Positions 34,957 to 43,762 of a DNA stretch of 64,000 nt are shown in pieces. Under the pieces are notes generated by a model. The model saw nothing but the letters and a program-made list of their open reading frames with translations, was not told the origin of the DNA and ran no database searches. Within the stretch, counting starts at the first letter, position 1, and each line of letters begins with the position of its first letter. A program made the position numbers and the translations under genes. This stretch comes from Rothia sp. (in: high G+C Gram-positive bacteria) (lineage in GTDB: Bacteria; Actinomycetota; Actinomycetes; Actinomycetales; Micrococcaceae), in contig JAUMWB010000003.1 in assembly GCA_030529845.1 (NCBI GenBank), positions 124,001-188,000 on the forward strand. Reading direction: 5' to 3'.

Positions 34957-35861
34957 CCCTCAGCGTTTCTGCTACCGCCCCCGGCAAGGTCAACCTCTAC
35001 TTTGCGGTGGGGCCCCTGCGCGAGGACGGCTACCACGAGGTCGCCTCGCTCTATGCCGCAACCGATGTGCTAGAGCGCGTCAAGATTTCTTCGGCCCAGG
35101 AGCCCGGTATCGCCCAGTCGATGAGCGTTGCTGAGGGCTCCCCTGTGGCGGAGCAGGTTGCGGCAGGGGCTTTTGACCCGGCTGTCGTTCCGCTTGATGA
35201 ATCTAACCTGGCCCATCGCGGGGCTGCAGCGGTGCTGGCGGAGCGCGGCCTGGAGCCCACGGACGTCGCTGTCCAGCTTCACATCGATAAGGCTGTTCCG
35301 GTTGCCGGTGGGATGGGCGGAGGGTCTGCTGATGCTGCCGCCGCTATGAAGGCTATGAACGATTACCTGGTGCAGGCAGGCCTGGTCGCTGAGCCTCTTG
35401 GGCTTGAGCGTCTGCTGGAGTTGGCTGCTCCGCTGGGTGCCGACGTGCCCTTTGCCCTCTTAGGTGGCCTGGCTGTGGGCACCGGGGTGGGGGACAAACT
35501 CACGCCGATTGAGGTACCTGAGGGTGTAGAGCCGCTGAAGTTTGGGTTTGTGCCCTCAACAGCTGGGTTATCGACCCCTGCGGTTTTCAGGGAGCTGGAC
35601 GCCGGCCGGGCTGAGGGGCGCTACCCTGCTCCGGACGCTACCCTGCGGGTTCCGCAGGAGCTGTTAGACCTGCTGACCTCGGCCAAGCCGCTGCAGGAGC
35701 GCCTGTCGGCTATTGCCAAGCTATTGCGTAACGACCTGGCTGCGCCTGCTGTTGCCCTGTTGCCTGAACTGGCCGAAACCCTTGACGGGGCTCAAAGCCA
35801 GCCCGAGGTGGCGGCAAGCTTTGTCTCGGGCTCAGGGCCTACAGTTGCCTTTATCTCCTAG
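34953..35861 (+). CDS. ispE: 4-diphosphocytidyl-2-C-methyl-D-erythritol kinase
   Basis: 302 residues of the GHMP kinase family. N-terminal [23 protein letters not shown] and the ATP loop [15 protein letters not shown] (about residues 110-125) are diagnostic; the last motif SGSGPTVAF closes the fold. It phosphorylates CDP-methylerythritol in the non-mevalonate isoprenoid pathway, which feeds the polyprenyl carriers needed by the envelope genes nearby. Its ATG overlaps the rsmA stop, so the two are translationally coupled, the usual actinobacterial arrangement. Confidence 0.94.
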   Translation: MTLSVSATAPGKVNLYFAVGPLREDGYHEVASLYAATDVLERVKISSAQEPGIAQSMSVAEGSPVAEQVAAGAFDPAVVPLDESNLAHRGAAAVLAERGLEPTDVAVQLHIDKAVPVAGGMGGGSADAAAAMKAMNDYLVQAGLVAEPLGLERLLELAAPLGADVPFALLGGLAVGTGVGDKLTPIEVPEGVEPLKFGFVPSTAGLSTPAVFRELDAGRAEGRYPAPDATLRVPQELLDLLTSAKPLQERLSAIAKLLRNDLAAPAVALLPELAETLDGAQSQPEVAASFVSGSGPTVAFIS

Positions 35862-35948
35862 TTACCTGGAGGGTTGAGCTAACTCCCTCGGGGGAAGGTG
35901 GCGGTAGAATGGGGACGTTACTCGTTTTAATTCAGTAGTGTAGGGGCT

Positions 35949-37736
35949 ATGATCAGCAGTATTCGCAACTTGTTTTACCTTATTGATTTTCCAGTCAAAG
36001 CTAAAATGGTCATTGCTGTTTTAGGTTCTCTGACAGTTTCCCTGCTGGAAATCTTAGGTGTTCTGGCTACTTACCCGCTTCTGCTGGCTGCTTCTGGTCA
36101 GGCTATTGATGCTGGAATCTTGGGAAGAATTGCTGCTTTTGTCGGCATTTCTGAGCGTCAAGACCTCATCATGGTTCTGGCAGGTATCATCATCGTGGCC
36201 TTTGTAAGTAAGACAGCTTATGCAATTGGCTTCCGCTGGTGGCAGGTTGGGTTTATCCAAAGACTTGAACGAACTGCCCGGGTAAAGCTTTTGGGGCTCT
36301 ACCTTGATACACCCTACCAGGATCATAAGAAGCGAGACCTTTCTAAGCTCCATACGAATCTAGCTACTGCTGTATCTCAGGGGTACAGTCAGAGCATTCT
36401 CAGCTTGCTGAACGTGGTAACTGGACTTGTAACAGTCCTGCTCATGCTGGGGGTACTGGTCTTTGTTTCTCCTTTGGTGGCATTATTTGCTATCACTATC
36501 TTTGCAGTGGTTGGCTATTGCGTACCACTACTCTTAAAGAAGCGTCTTTCAAAGATTAGTCTTCAAATCACCGAAGCAGATTATGTTTCGTGGTTTTCTG
36601 CCATGCCTGCCCTATCTGCCTTCCGAGAGATGCGCCTTTTTGGTGTCGCCCAGAATTTTAAAGAGAGCTATGCAGTAGGTGCTCAGATGCGGGCTAAGGC
36701 TAATCGTGAGCAGGCCGTTATCAACGAACTCCCTAAGAACATCATAGAGATCGTTTTTATTGTGAGTATCGCCGTGTTGGCAACCTATATGTTCTCCACA
36801 AAAAATCAGGCTGAAGCTGTTGCCACCATGGGTGTATTTACAGTTGCAGCGCTTCGTATCATGCCTGCCCTGACTTCTACCATTGCATCTGTGAACGCGG
36901 TGCGGGCAGGCTCAGCTGGTGTGAGGATTATCAACGAAGAAATCTCCTACTTCAGGGGGCAGGAGCTCCACTCTCAGGTTGATTCGCCGGGCCTCAGCTT
37001 CGATGGGGATATTTCTGTTGAAGATGTAGTTTTCAAATACTCGCCTGAAGAGCCTGCTGTGCTTGATAAGGTTTCGTTGACAATTCCTGCGCGTAGCACT
37101 GTTGCCTTTGTCGGCTCAAGCGGGTCAGGCAAGTCGACTCTGGTAGATCTTATCTTGGGTATGTTGACCCCAGTTGAGGGCAATGTGCGGTGCGGTGAGC
37201 ACAATATTAGAGAAGATATTAAATCCTGGCATCAGCAAGCTGGTGTTGTTCCTCAAAGTGTTTATATTCTGCCAGCTAGCCTCAAAGAAAATGTGGCATT
37301 CGGTCTAAAGGCAGAAGCGATTAACGATCAGCGTGTACTTGAGGCTCTTGAGCAGGCCGAGCTGGGAGAACTGGTAGCGAGTCTTCCTGCTGGAATTGAG
37401 GAAGAGCTAGGGCATGAAGGAGGGCGCCTTTCTGGCGGCCAGAGACAGAGGTTGGGAATCGCTCGGGCTCTTTACCGGAACCCAAAGCTGCTGGTACTTG
37501 ATGAAGCAACATCTGCTCTTGACAATAAAACTGAGCATAAGATTACTCAGACCATTGACCGCCTGTCGGGAGAGATGACAATCATCATGGTAGCTCATCG
37601 CCTCTCGACCATTAAGAAGGCAGATATCATTTTTTACATGAAAAATGGCAGGGTTATCAATCAGGGAAGTTTCGAGGAGCTTTCTGCTGTTAATCAGGAG
37701 TTCCGTGAGCTTGTTGAATTGGGGAAGCTATCATGA
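35949..37736 (+). CDS. ABC transporter, fused membrane and ATPase domains (PglK/MsbA-like flippase)
   Basis: 595 residues: six membrane helices (about 20-315) followed by an ATPase domain with Walker A VGSSGSGKSTLVD, signature LSGGQRQRLGIARAL, Walker B LLVLDEATSALD and the H-loop AHRLS. The overall shape and the position at the head of glycosyltransferase genes match PglK-type flippases that turn over lipid-linked oligosaccharides. Codon use is visibly more A/T-rich than the upstream ispE. ATG 35949 lies seven bases after TAGTGT (35936-35941); another -10, TAGAAT, is at 35905-35910. Overlaps the next gene by four bases. Confidence 0.88.
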   Translation: MISSIRNLFYLIDFPVKAKMVIAVLGSLTVSLLEILGVLATYPLLLAASGQAIDAGILGRIAAFVGISERQDLIMVLAGIIIVAFVSKTAYAIGFRWWQVGFIQRLERTARVKLLGLYLDTPYQDHKKRDLSKLHTNLATAVSQGYSQSILSLLNVVTGLVTVLLMLGVLVFVSPLVALFAITIFAVVGYCVPLLLKKRLSKISLQITEADYVSWFSAMPALSAFREMRLFGVAQNFKESYAVGAQMRAKANREQAVINELPKNIIEIVFIVSIAVLATYMFSTKNQAEAVATMGVFTVAALRIMPALTSTIASVNAVRAGSAGVRIINEEISYFRGQELHSQVDSPGLSFDGDISVEDVVFKYSPEEPAVLDKVSLTIPARSTVAFVGSSGSGKSTLVDLILGMLTPVEGNVRCGEHNIREDIKSWHQQAGVVPQSVYILPASLKENVAFGLKAEAINDQRVLEALEQAELGELVASLPAGIEEELGHEGGRLSGGQRQRLGIARALYRNPKLLVLDEATSALDNKTEHKITQTIDRLSGEMTIIMVAHRLSTIKKADIIFYMKNGRVINQGSFEELSAVNQEFRELVELGKLS

Positions 37737-38917
37737 GTCAGTATTCTGTCGTTATTCTTTCAAATGAAGTACCTAAGCCTGAGCCTACAAGTGCGGGGGA
37801 ACGCTTAATCCGAGAGCTTTATTTTGCCCTGAGGGAAGCCGGGCATACCCCTATTTTTCTTGCCCCCGTTCCGCGTAATGGCTATGCTCCAGCCTATGAC
37901 CTTCCTCGATACTTCGTGGCTACAGGTACAAGGCCATTGGAAAGAGCGGTTGCGCGTCTTACTCGCTCCTTCACCTGGACCCCCAATATCAGTTTTTACA
38001 TGGCCCTGATGCGAGATAAGCAGGCTATGAGCCTACTCCAGGAAGCAGCGGTTATTGATATGCAGTGGAGTTCTAATATTTTACTAGCTCCCCTCATGCG
38101 GAGAATTAATCCTACTGCTCGTCTCGTAGGTACTTTCCATGATATCAATGAGCAAAGATTAAAACGCCGTGCTGCATCAGAACCTCAACCTATAAAATCT
38201 TCAATGTGGCGTGCTCAGGCGATAACATCTGGCCTATTGGAAGGGCTAACGACTCGTTTTCTTGATAGGGTTGTCGTCCTATCAGATAAAGATAGGGCTC
38301 TTTTACGAGCCCCTAAGAAGGTCAAAGACAGGGTCTATACCGTTATACCGCCGGTTTATTTAGATTTTAGTCAGCCAAAACTACAGAGGAAACCTGGTCA
38401 TAATGTGGTGTTTGTGGGAACCATGTATCGCTGGGAGAACCATCAGTCAGTTGAGTGGTTTATTCGTCAGGTACTTCCCTTGATATGGGCAAAAAGACCT
38501 GAGATAAAATTTACGGTAGTTGGAGAAAGTCCTTCTCCTGATTTGATGAAGTTGGGAGAGGACGCCCGCATTGAATTTACCGGTTTCGTTAACGACCTTG
38601 AGTCTATCTATGCTCAGGCAACCCTGCTAGTTTCCCCCATTAAGCTAGGGAGCGGGGTCAAGTTTAAGACCCTAGATGCAATTCTTCGGGGTATCCCCCT
38701 GGTCTCAACAGGGGCGGGTATTGAAGGAATCGCCCAAGTTAGCTGGGCCTCGGCTCTAGCTGAAAGTCCCCAGGCTTTTGCTGAGAAGGTATTAGCTGTA
38801 CTTGATGACTATGAAACTTTTGCCCAGAAAGCAGGGCAGTCAGCGGTAGAAGCTAGTCGTGTGTACTCCAAGGAAGCCTACCAAGGGAAAATCAAGGAGG
38901 TGTACCGTGGGCTCTAA
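37733..38917 (+). CDS. Glycosyltransferase, GT4-like
   Basis: 394 residues with a GT-B layout. The C-terminal half has NVVFVGTMYRWENHQSVEWFI, EFTGFVNDLESIYAQATLLVSPIKLGSGVKFKTLDAILRGIPLVSTGAGIEGI, the usual donor-nucleotide-binding region of GT4 enzymes with acidic residues less well kept than in model members. The sugar and acceptor are unknown. It starts inside the last codon of the flippase (ATGA) and overlaps the following GT2 gene by 11 bp, so it belongs to a three-gene operon. Confidence 0.85.
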   Translation: MSQYSVVILSNEVPKPEPTSAGERLIRELYFALREAGHTPIFLAPVPRNGYAPAYDLPRYFVATGTRPLERAVARLTRSFTWTPNISFYMALMRDKQAMSLLQEAAVIDMQWSSNILLAPLMRRINPTARLVGTFHDINEQRLKRRAASEPQPIKSSMWRAQAITSGLLEGLTTRFLDRVVVLSDKDRALLRAPKKVKDRVYTVIPPVYLDFSQPKLQRKPGHNVVFVGTMYRWENHQSVEWFIRQVLPLIWAKRPEIKFTVVGESPSPDLMKLGEDARIEFTGFVNDLESIYAQATLLVSPIKLGSGVKFKTLDAILRGIPLVSTGAGIEGIAQVSWASALAESPQAFAEKVLAVLDDYETFAQKAGQSAVEASRVYSKEAYQGKIKEVYRGL

Positions 38918-39791
38918 TGTAGGTGTTTCTGTCGTTATCCCAACCTATAACGCTGAAGAATTTATCTCTTTACAGCTTGAGGCTCTGCTGAAGAGTTCTG
39001 TATTGCCTGACGAGATCATTGTTTCTGATAACGGCTCTACAGATCGAACTCCAAGTATCGTGGCAGAATGGGAGCAGAAAAGCACCCTTATACGGAGAGC
39101 TGATTCCTCATCACAGCGAGGTGTATCCCATGCCCGGAATCTTGGATGCTCCCAGGCAGGGGGTAAGTTCTTGTTGGTCTGCGATGCCGATGACATTGTC
39201 GCGCCGACCTGGGCGGAAGCAATGGTAGATGCTTTAGCTGACGCTGACCTTGTAGGTAGCGGTCATCAGCTCTTGCTCTTCGACGAACCCTCATCTTCCT
39301 ACCAGCTAGGGGATATCAACATCCAGCAACCTCAAGTTTTTGAAGGCATTCCTTATGTACTGGGAGCTAGTATGGGCTTCAAGCGTGAAGTCTTTGAGGC
39401 TCTTGAAGGCTTTGACCTTTCCTATCAAGCTGGTCATGATGAAGTAGATTTCTGTCTTCGTGCGACCACACAAGGTTTCCAGTTAGGGTGGGTCGACAAA
39501 CCACTTATTCACTATCGACAGCGGTCATCTCTTACAGATTTAGCAGGTCAGATGAGAAACTACGGGTGTACTTGGGTTCAACTGATAATGAATTTTTCCC
39601 CTGCTTTTGACCATAAATTGCCCAGTTTGAAACTCATGCTACGCAAAGTGCTTCTGGCCCTTCCCGGTTACTTAGCGAAGGGCCAGCGAACACGAGAAGA
39701 AATTAGAGGCTTCTGGTGGAACGTTGGTGTGCTTGAAGGGACCCTACGGTATCAGGTTTTGAGGACTCTTCCGCAGCGGAAGCTAAAATAA
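38907..39791 (+). CDS. Glycosyltransferase family 2
   Basis: 294 residues from GTG 38907, with a near-perfect AAGGAGG six bases before it. GT-A fold: SVVIPTYNAEEFI, IIVSDNGSTDRT, VCDADDIVAPTW (DxD metal site) and AGHDEVDFCLRA (catalytic base region, ED-type). The last 90 residues may associate with membrane. Likely adds one sugar to a lipid-linked glycan turned over by the adjacent flippase. Followed by a terminator, so it ends the operon. Confidence 0.87.
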   Translation: MGSNVGVSVVIPTYNAEEFISLQLEALLKSSVLPDEIIVSDNGSTDRTPSIVAEWEQKSTLIRRADSSSQRGVSHARNLGCSQAGGKFLLVCDADDIVAPTWAEAMVDALADADLVGSGHQLLLFDEPSSSYQLGDINIQQPQVFEGIPYVLGASMGFKREVFEALEGFDLSYQAGHDEVDFCLRATTQGFQLGWVDKPLIHYRQRSSLTDLAGQMRNYGCTWVQLIMNFSPAFDHKLPSLKLMLRKVLLALPGYLAKGQRTREEIRGFWWNVGVLEGTLRYQVLRTLPQRKLK

Positions 39792-39826
39792 AAATTGCCA
39801 GCCTTATTCTTGAGGCTGGCAATTTT
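39791..39826. terminator. Bidirectional terminator closing the flippase operon
   Basis: A perfect 13-bp stem AAAATTGCCAGCC/GGCTGGCAATTTT (39791-39803, 39814-39826) with a ten-base loop between convergent genes. Confidence 0.87.
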
Positions 39827-39843
39827 CTGTTTAGGGAGTCCGA

Positions 39844-40878
39844 TTATTGTGCTATCCACCCTCTTGCTTTGAAGGCTTTTTCGATAGATTTCCACATGTG
39901 ACTATAGGTGAGGTGCTCATGCACATGCTGAGCCGCCCGTGATCCAAGAGCTCTGCTTTCTTCAGGCTTACTGGATAAATCATTGAGAGCTGTACGCCAG
40001 GCATCAACATTACCCTCCTCAACGAAACGGGCTGTATCGTCATTGAAGTAATAACGCATGGCTTTTGATTCCGTTAGGATCAAGGCTGCTCCTGTGGCAG
40101 CTGCTTCCAGGGCCACAGTTTGGCCTGTAGGGTAGGCTAACTCAACCGTTGGTACAGCGACTATATCTGATGAGTGTAGAACCTGAACGTACTCATCAAA
40201 AGGTACAGTCCCATGAAAGTGGACATTATCGGGGATATCTAGTCCACTGATAATCTCGGGGCGAGTATACAGGTGGAGTTCGATAGGAAGAGGTCTGAGG
40301 GCTTCAATGAGGGTTTTATAGTCTCTTCCTCTGTCAAAACCCACAGCAGAAAGAGCCAGGGGGCGTTCTGCACGGGGGTTGAATGAAAAAGTTTCTGGGG
40401 CAAAACCGAAGTTGATACTTTCGATGCGTTCTGCATCGAACCCTGAGTCCGTCAGAATATCTATTTGGTTCTCACTCAATACAAAATTGAGATCCACGCC
40501 TGAATACTTTCTAACTATCTCCTTCCTTTCTGCAGCTGGTAGATAGCGTATCTCTTCTGCCAGCCAGCATGAAATCATGGCTAGAGGAGTAGCCGAGAAG
40601 GGCGGAATTTTCTTTTGCTTTAAGAGCGAGGGGAAAATGGCGTAGCTTTCAAGAAAACAGAGAAGCACATCTGCTGACGCAATATGACCCATAGAGCGGA
40701 TAGCTTTATCCATTGGAAAACCGATTCGATGTTCAGCGACATCCCGGATCTTTATGTGGGCAGGATGGGAGGCCGTAGAAACTTCCACCAGAGAATGGCC
40801 GAGTTTACGGGTGAGAATATCTACACCATAGGGGCCGTCGCTTGCCTGCCCCTCACAAATGACTGCAATTTTTGCCAT
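39844..40878 (-). CDS. Glycosyltransferase, GT4-like
   Basis: 344 residues with a GT-B shape. The N-terminal part has VICEGQASDGPYGVDILTRKLG; the C-terminal donor-binding part has LALSAVGFDRGRDYKTLIEAL, NVHFHGTVPFDEYVQVLHSSDIVAVPT and GQTVALEAAATGAALILTES, where the EX7E motif of GT4 can be fitted loosely. It starts 27 bp after the end of the ABC-F gene and probably rides on that transcript, an odd partner for a translation factor. Base composition is AT-rich like the flippase module facing it. Confidence 0.8.
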   Translation of the reverse strand: MAKIAVICEGQASDGPYGVDILTRKLGHSLVEVSTASHPAHIKIRDVAEHRIGFPMDKAIRSMGHIASADVLLCFLESYAIFPSLLKQKKIPPFSATPLAMISCWLAEEIRYLPAAERKEIVRKYSGVDLNFVLSENQIDILTDSGFDAERIESINFGFAPETFSFNPRAERPLALSAVGFDRGRDYKTLIEALRPLPIELHLYTRPEIISGLDIPDNVHFHGTVPFDEYVQVLHSSDIVAVPTVELAYPTGQTVALEAAATGAALILTESKAMRYYFNDDTARFVEEGNVDAWRTALNDLSSKPEESRALGSRAAQHVHEHLTYSHMWKSIEKAFKARGWIAQ

Positions 40879-40905
40879 TTCTTCTCCTTCTTTCTCTTAG
40901 CTTGC

Positions 40906-42732
40906 TTAGCTCAGAATATCGCTTAGCTCCATCCAGCGCATCTCTAGCTCATCGATTTCGTCCTGGACTCCCTGATGCTCAGTAGATAGGGCTGCCAAGC
41001 CCTCATAATCCGACTGATCATGGCTAGCCATTTTCTCATCCAGCTTGGCTTTCTGGTCTGCCAACTTAGCCAGCTTGCGGTCAATCTGATTGATTTCCTT
41101 CTGGGCAGCCCGAACCTCAGCCCCACTAGCCTTAGCAGCCGAGCTGCTGCCGGCGTCCTGTTTACCGAGAGGAGAAGAAGCTACAGCCTTGGTTGACGGG
41201 GCAGCAGCTGTAGATATCGAAAGCTGCAGATACTCATCAACCCCGCCCGGCAGATGCCTAAAAGTGCCGTCAATGAGAGCATACTGCTGGTCGGTGACAC
41301 GTTCCATCAGGTAGCGGTCGTGCGAAACCACTAGGAGCGTGCCAGGCCAGGTATCGAGAAGGTCCTCCATTGCCGCCAGCATGTCGGTGTCGAGGTCGTT
41401 TGAAGGCTCGTCCAGAATGAGCGCATTGGGTTCGTCCAAGAGAATCAGCAGCAACTGAAGGCGGCGCTTCTGACCGCCAGAAAGATCCTTAACCGGGGTG
41501 GAGAGCTGGGCTGAGGTAAAACCCAGACGCTCTAAGAGCTGGCCGGGAGTCATCTCCTTACCACCAGCTACATAGGAGGTGCGCTTGCGCCCAATGACAT
41601 CTGATACCCGGTCATTCTCAACTTCCCGCAACTCATCGAGCTGCTGGGTGAGCGTAGCGACCTTCACAGTCTTGCCGTGCTTAACCCGCCCGCGGGTGGG
41701 CTGTACCGAACCGGTGACGAGACCTAGCAGGGTTGATTTTCCAGCACCGTTCACACCCATAATGCCGGTGCGCTCACCGGGGGCGATGCGCCAGGTGACC
41801 TTCTTGAGCACGTCCTTCGTTGCCCCGGACGCATTGGAATCGGGGTAGCTGACATCGACGTCCTCGATATCCACCACGTCCTTGCCCAGGCGGGATACAG
41901 CCATCTGGGAGAGCTCAACCTTGTTACGCACCGGGGGCACATCGGCGATCAGCGCGTTAGCGGCGTCGATACGGAACTTGGGCTTGGACGTACGGGCAGG
42001 GGCCCCGCGACGTAGCCAGGCGAGCTCTTTGCGCATGAGGTTCTGGCGTTTTGCCTCGGTGGCAGCAGCCTGGCGGTCGCGCTCAACGCGCTGCAGAATG
42101 TAGGCAGCGTATCCACCCTCGAAAGGCTCAACGATACCGTCGTGGACCTCCCAGGTATCGGTACAAATTTCGTCCAGGAACCAACGGTCGTGGGTGACGG
42201 TGAGCAGACCGCCCGCGTTCTTAGACCAGCGGGTTTTAAGGTGGTTAGCTAGCCAGGTGATAGCCTCAACATCGAGATGGTTGGTAGGCTCGTCAAGCAT
42301 GAGGACATCCCAGTCCCCTGCCAGCAGAGCGGCAAGGGCAACGCGGCGGCGCTGGCCACCCGAGAGAGAAGAGACGGACGCATTCCAGTCGAGATCCGAG
42401 ACTAAACCTGAAATAACGTCGCGAATCTTAGAATCCGAAGCCCACTCGTATTCAGGGGTATCACCAACGATAGCCTGGCCAACGGTCAGCGAATCGTCTA
42501 GAACATCTGCCTGATCGAGGAAGCCAATCCGGGTGCCAGATCGCACCGTGACCTTACCTGAATCGGGGGCAAGGCGTCCGCCCAGAAGAGATAGCAGGGT
42601 TGATTTACCATCGCCGTTACGGCCTACGATGCCGATACGGTCACCCTCATTGAGGCCAACCGTGATGCCCTCAAAGATGGTGCGTGTGGGAAATTCAATG
42701 TGTAGGTCTTCGCCGCCAAGTAGATGTGCCAT
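40906..42732 (-). CDS. ABC-F family ATPase (Uup/EttA-like)
   Basis: 608 residues with two ATPase domains and no membrane domain: Walker A GRNGDGKSTLLSLL and GVNGAGKSTLLGLV, signatures SLSGGQRRRVALAAL and LSGGQKRRLQLLLIL, Walker B MLDEPTNHLD and ILDEPSNDLD. A charged coiled coil of about 80 residues ends the protein (EVRAAQKEINQIDRKLAKL...), which points to the Uup-like branch that acts on ribosomes or DNA. No vga/msr-type resistance can be inferred. In related genomes it commonly follows ispE; here the flippase module separates them. Confidence 0.9.
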   Translation of the reverse strand: MAHLLGGEDLHIEFPTRTIFEGITVGLNEGDRIGIVGRNGDGKSTLLSLLGGRLAPDSGKVTVRSGTRIGFLDQADVLDDSLTVGQAIVGDTPEYEWASDSKIRDVISGLVSDLDWNASVSSLSGGQRRRVALAALLAGDWDVLMLDEPTNHLDVEAITWLANHLKTRWSKNAGGLLTVTHDRWFLDEICTDTWEVHDGIVEPFEGGYAAYILQRVERDRQAAATEAKRQNLMRKELAWLRRGAPARTSKPKFRIDAANALIADVPPVRNKVELSQMAVSRLGKDVVDIEDVDVSYPDSNASGATKDVLKKVTWRIAPGERTGIMGVNGAGKSTLLGLVTGSVQPTRGRVKHGKTVKVATLTQQLDELREVENDRVSDVIGRKRTSYVAGGKEMTPGQLLERLGFTSAQLSTPVKDLSGGQKRRLQLLLILLDEPNALILDEPSNDLDTDMLAAMEDLLDTWPGTLLVVSHDRYLMERVTDQQYALIDGTFRHLPGGVDEYLQLSISTAAAPSTKAVASSPLGKQDAGSSSAAKASGAEVRAAQKEINQIDRKLAKLADQKAKLDEKMASHDQSDYEGLAALSTEHQGVQDEIDELEMRWMELSDILS

Positions 42733-42953
42733 CTCTTTAGGCTACAACGAGCGATTTAGGTTGTCACGTACAGGCGAAAAGCATGAATAGAACCTAAAAA
42801 GGCAGTAAAGTTCTGAGTTTGACACGAAAAATTTTTCCTCCAGGTCTTTGGTTCTCAGGCTGCTTATTGCAGTGGGACTACAGGTAGGACGAAGCAGGGA
42901 AAGACTGCATAAACATGGCGCAATTTAATGTAGGGGCACTCCGTAAGGGACGC

Positions 42954-43511
42954 ATGGAGCGAATGAATGAGGGGCTTTCTGTTCGAGAACCTCACTCGCA
43001 GAAAAAAATTCTTTTTGTCTGCACCGGCAATATAGCTCGTAGCGCCTCTGCCCAGTACATTGCAGAGCAACTTGTAGGTCCTGAATCAAGCTGGACCTTC
43101 GATAGTGCTGGTACAGGGGCAGTGGTCGGCTCGGGGGTAGCACCTTTCATCGACGCAGAGCTTGAAACTCGGGGCATAAAATTCAAACACCACAGGGCAA
43201 AACAGGTTACCGGTGAACTCCTCGAAAGTTCGGCCTTAGTGCTGGTCATGGAAAAAGAGCATTTAAATTGGCTGGTAAGAGAGTGGCCCCAATGCCGTCC
43301 TAAAATTCACCTGCTGAAACAGATGGCGAGGGTGCGAGAGTCAGCCGGACGTCGAGCAGATCCCGTAACTTTTATGTATCAGTTAGGTGAGGCTCCCGCG
43401 CGCAACGACAAACTCGATGACCCCTACCGAAAAGGTGCTGACGCTGCCCGTATTGCTGTTGAAGAAATTGAGCTAGCCCTCACAAAAATTATCCCCTGGT
43501 TGGGTGCCTGA
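42954..43511 (+). CDS. Low-molecular-weight protein-tyrosine phosphatase
   Basis: About 185 residues from ATG 42954 (AAGGGA upstream); ATG 42915 would add 13. Phosphate loop FVCTGNIARSASAQ supplies the CX5RS nucleophile and arginine, and LDDPYRKG gives the general acid Asp. A basic insertion around residues 130-150 is longer than in model enzymes. Such Wzb/EpsP-type phosphatases reverse the autophosphorylation of Wzc/CpsD kinases; the only such kinase in the window is at 60280-61722. Cytosolic; single gene upstream of tRNA-Gln. Confidence 0.88.
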   Translation: MERMNEGLSVREPHSQKKILFVCTGNIARSASAQYIAEQLVGPESSWTFDSAGTGAVVGSGVAPFIDAELETRGIKFKHHRAKQVTGELLESSALVLVMEKEHLNWLVREWPQCRPKIHLLKQMARVRESAGRRADPVTFMYQLGEAPARNDKLDDPYRKGADAARIAVEEIELALTKIIPWLGA

Positions 43512-43629
43512 TAGGTACCTTAAGAATCTTTTGCCGACACTTGCCCCCGGTGCGTTTCGTTCTGAGCGCGAGTCTTGGTAATATCTAGATTCGTCTGCAC
43601 AGCCTCTTCGGAAGGCTCGTAGACAATAA

Positions 43630-43701
43630 TCCGCCATGGTGTAATTGGCAACACAGCGGCCTTTGGAGCCGTTATTCAAGGTTCGAGTCCTTGTGGCGGA
43701 G
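43630..43701 (+). tRNA. tRNA-Gln(UUG)
   Basis: Acceptor stem TCCGCCA/TGGCGGA (43630-43636, 43694-43700), D arm with AATTGGCA, anticodon stem GCGGC/GCCGT around CTTTGGA giving TTG, and a T arm CAAGG-TTCGAGT-CCTTG. Discriminator G. 72 nt, no encoded CCA. A TAATAT -10-like box is at 43579-43584. Sits directly upstream of glmU. Confidence 0.93.
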
Positions 43702-43762
43702 CTCAATACCCCTTTATCTCGCAACATTACCGGGGTTTCACTCGCTCAAGGAGTACCAACTA

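Noticed and set aside
42733-42953. Possible small gene between the ABC-F gene and the phosphatase
   Set aside because: Only short frames without ribosome sites; treated as the divergent control region with no clear promoter call.
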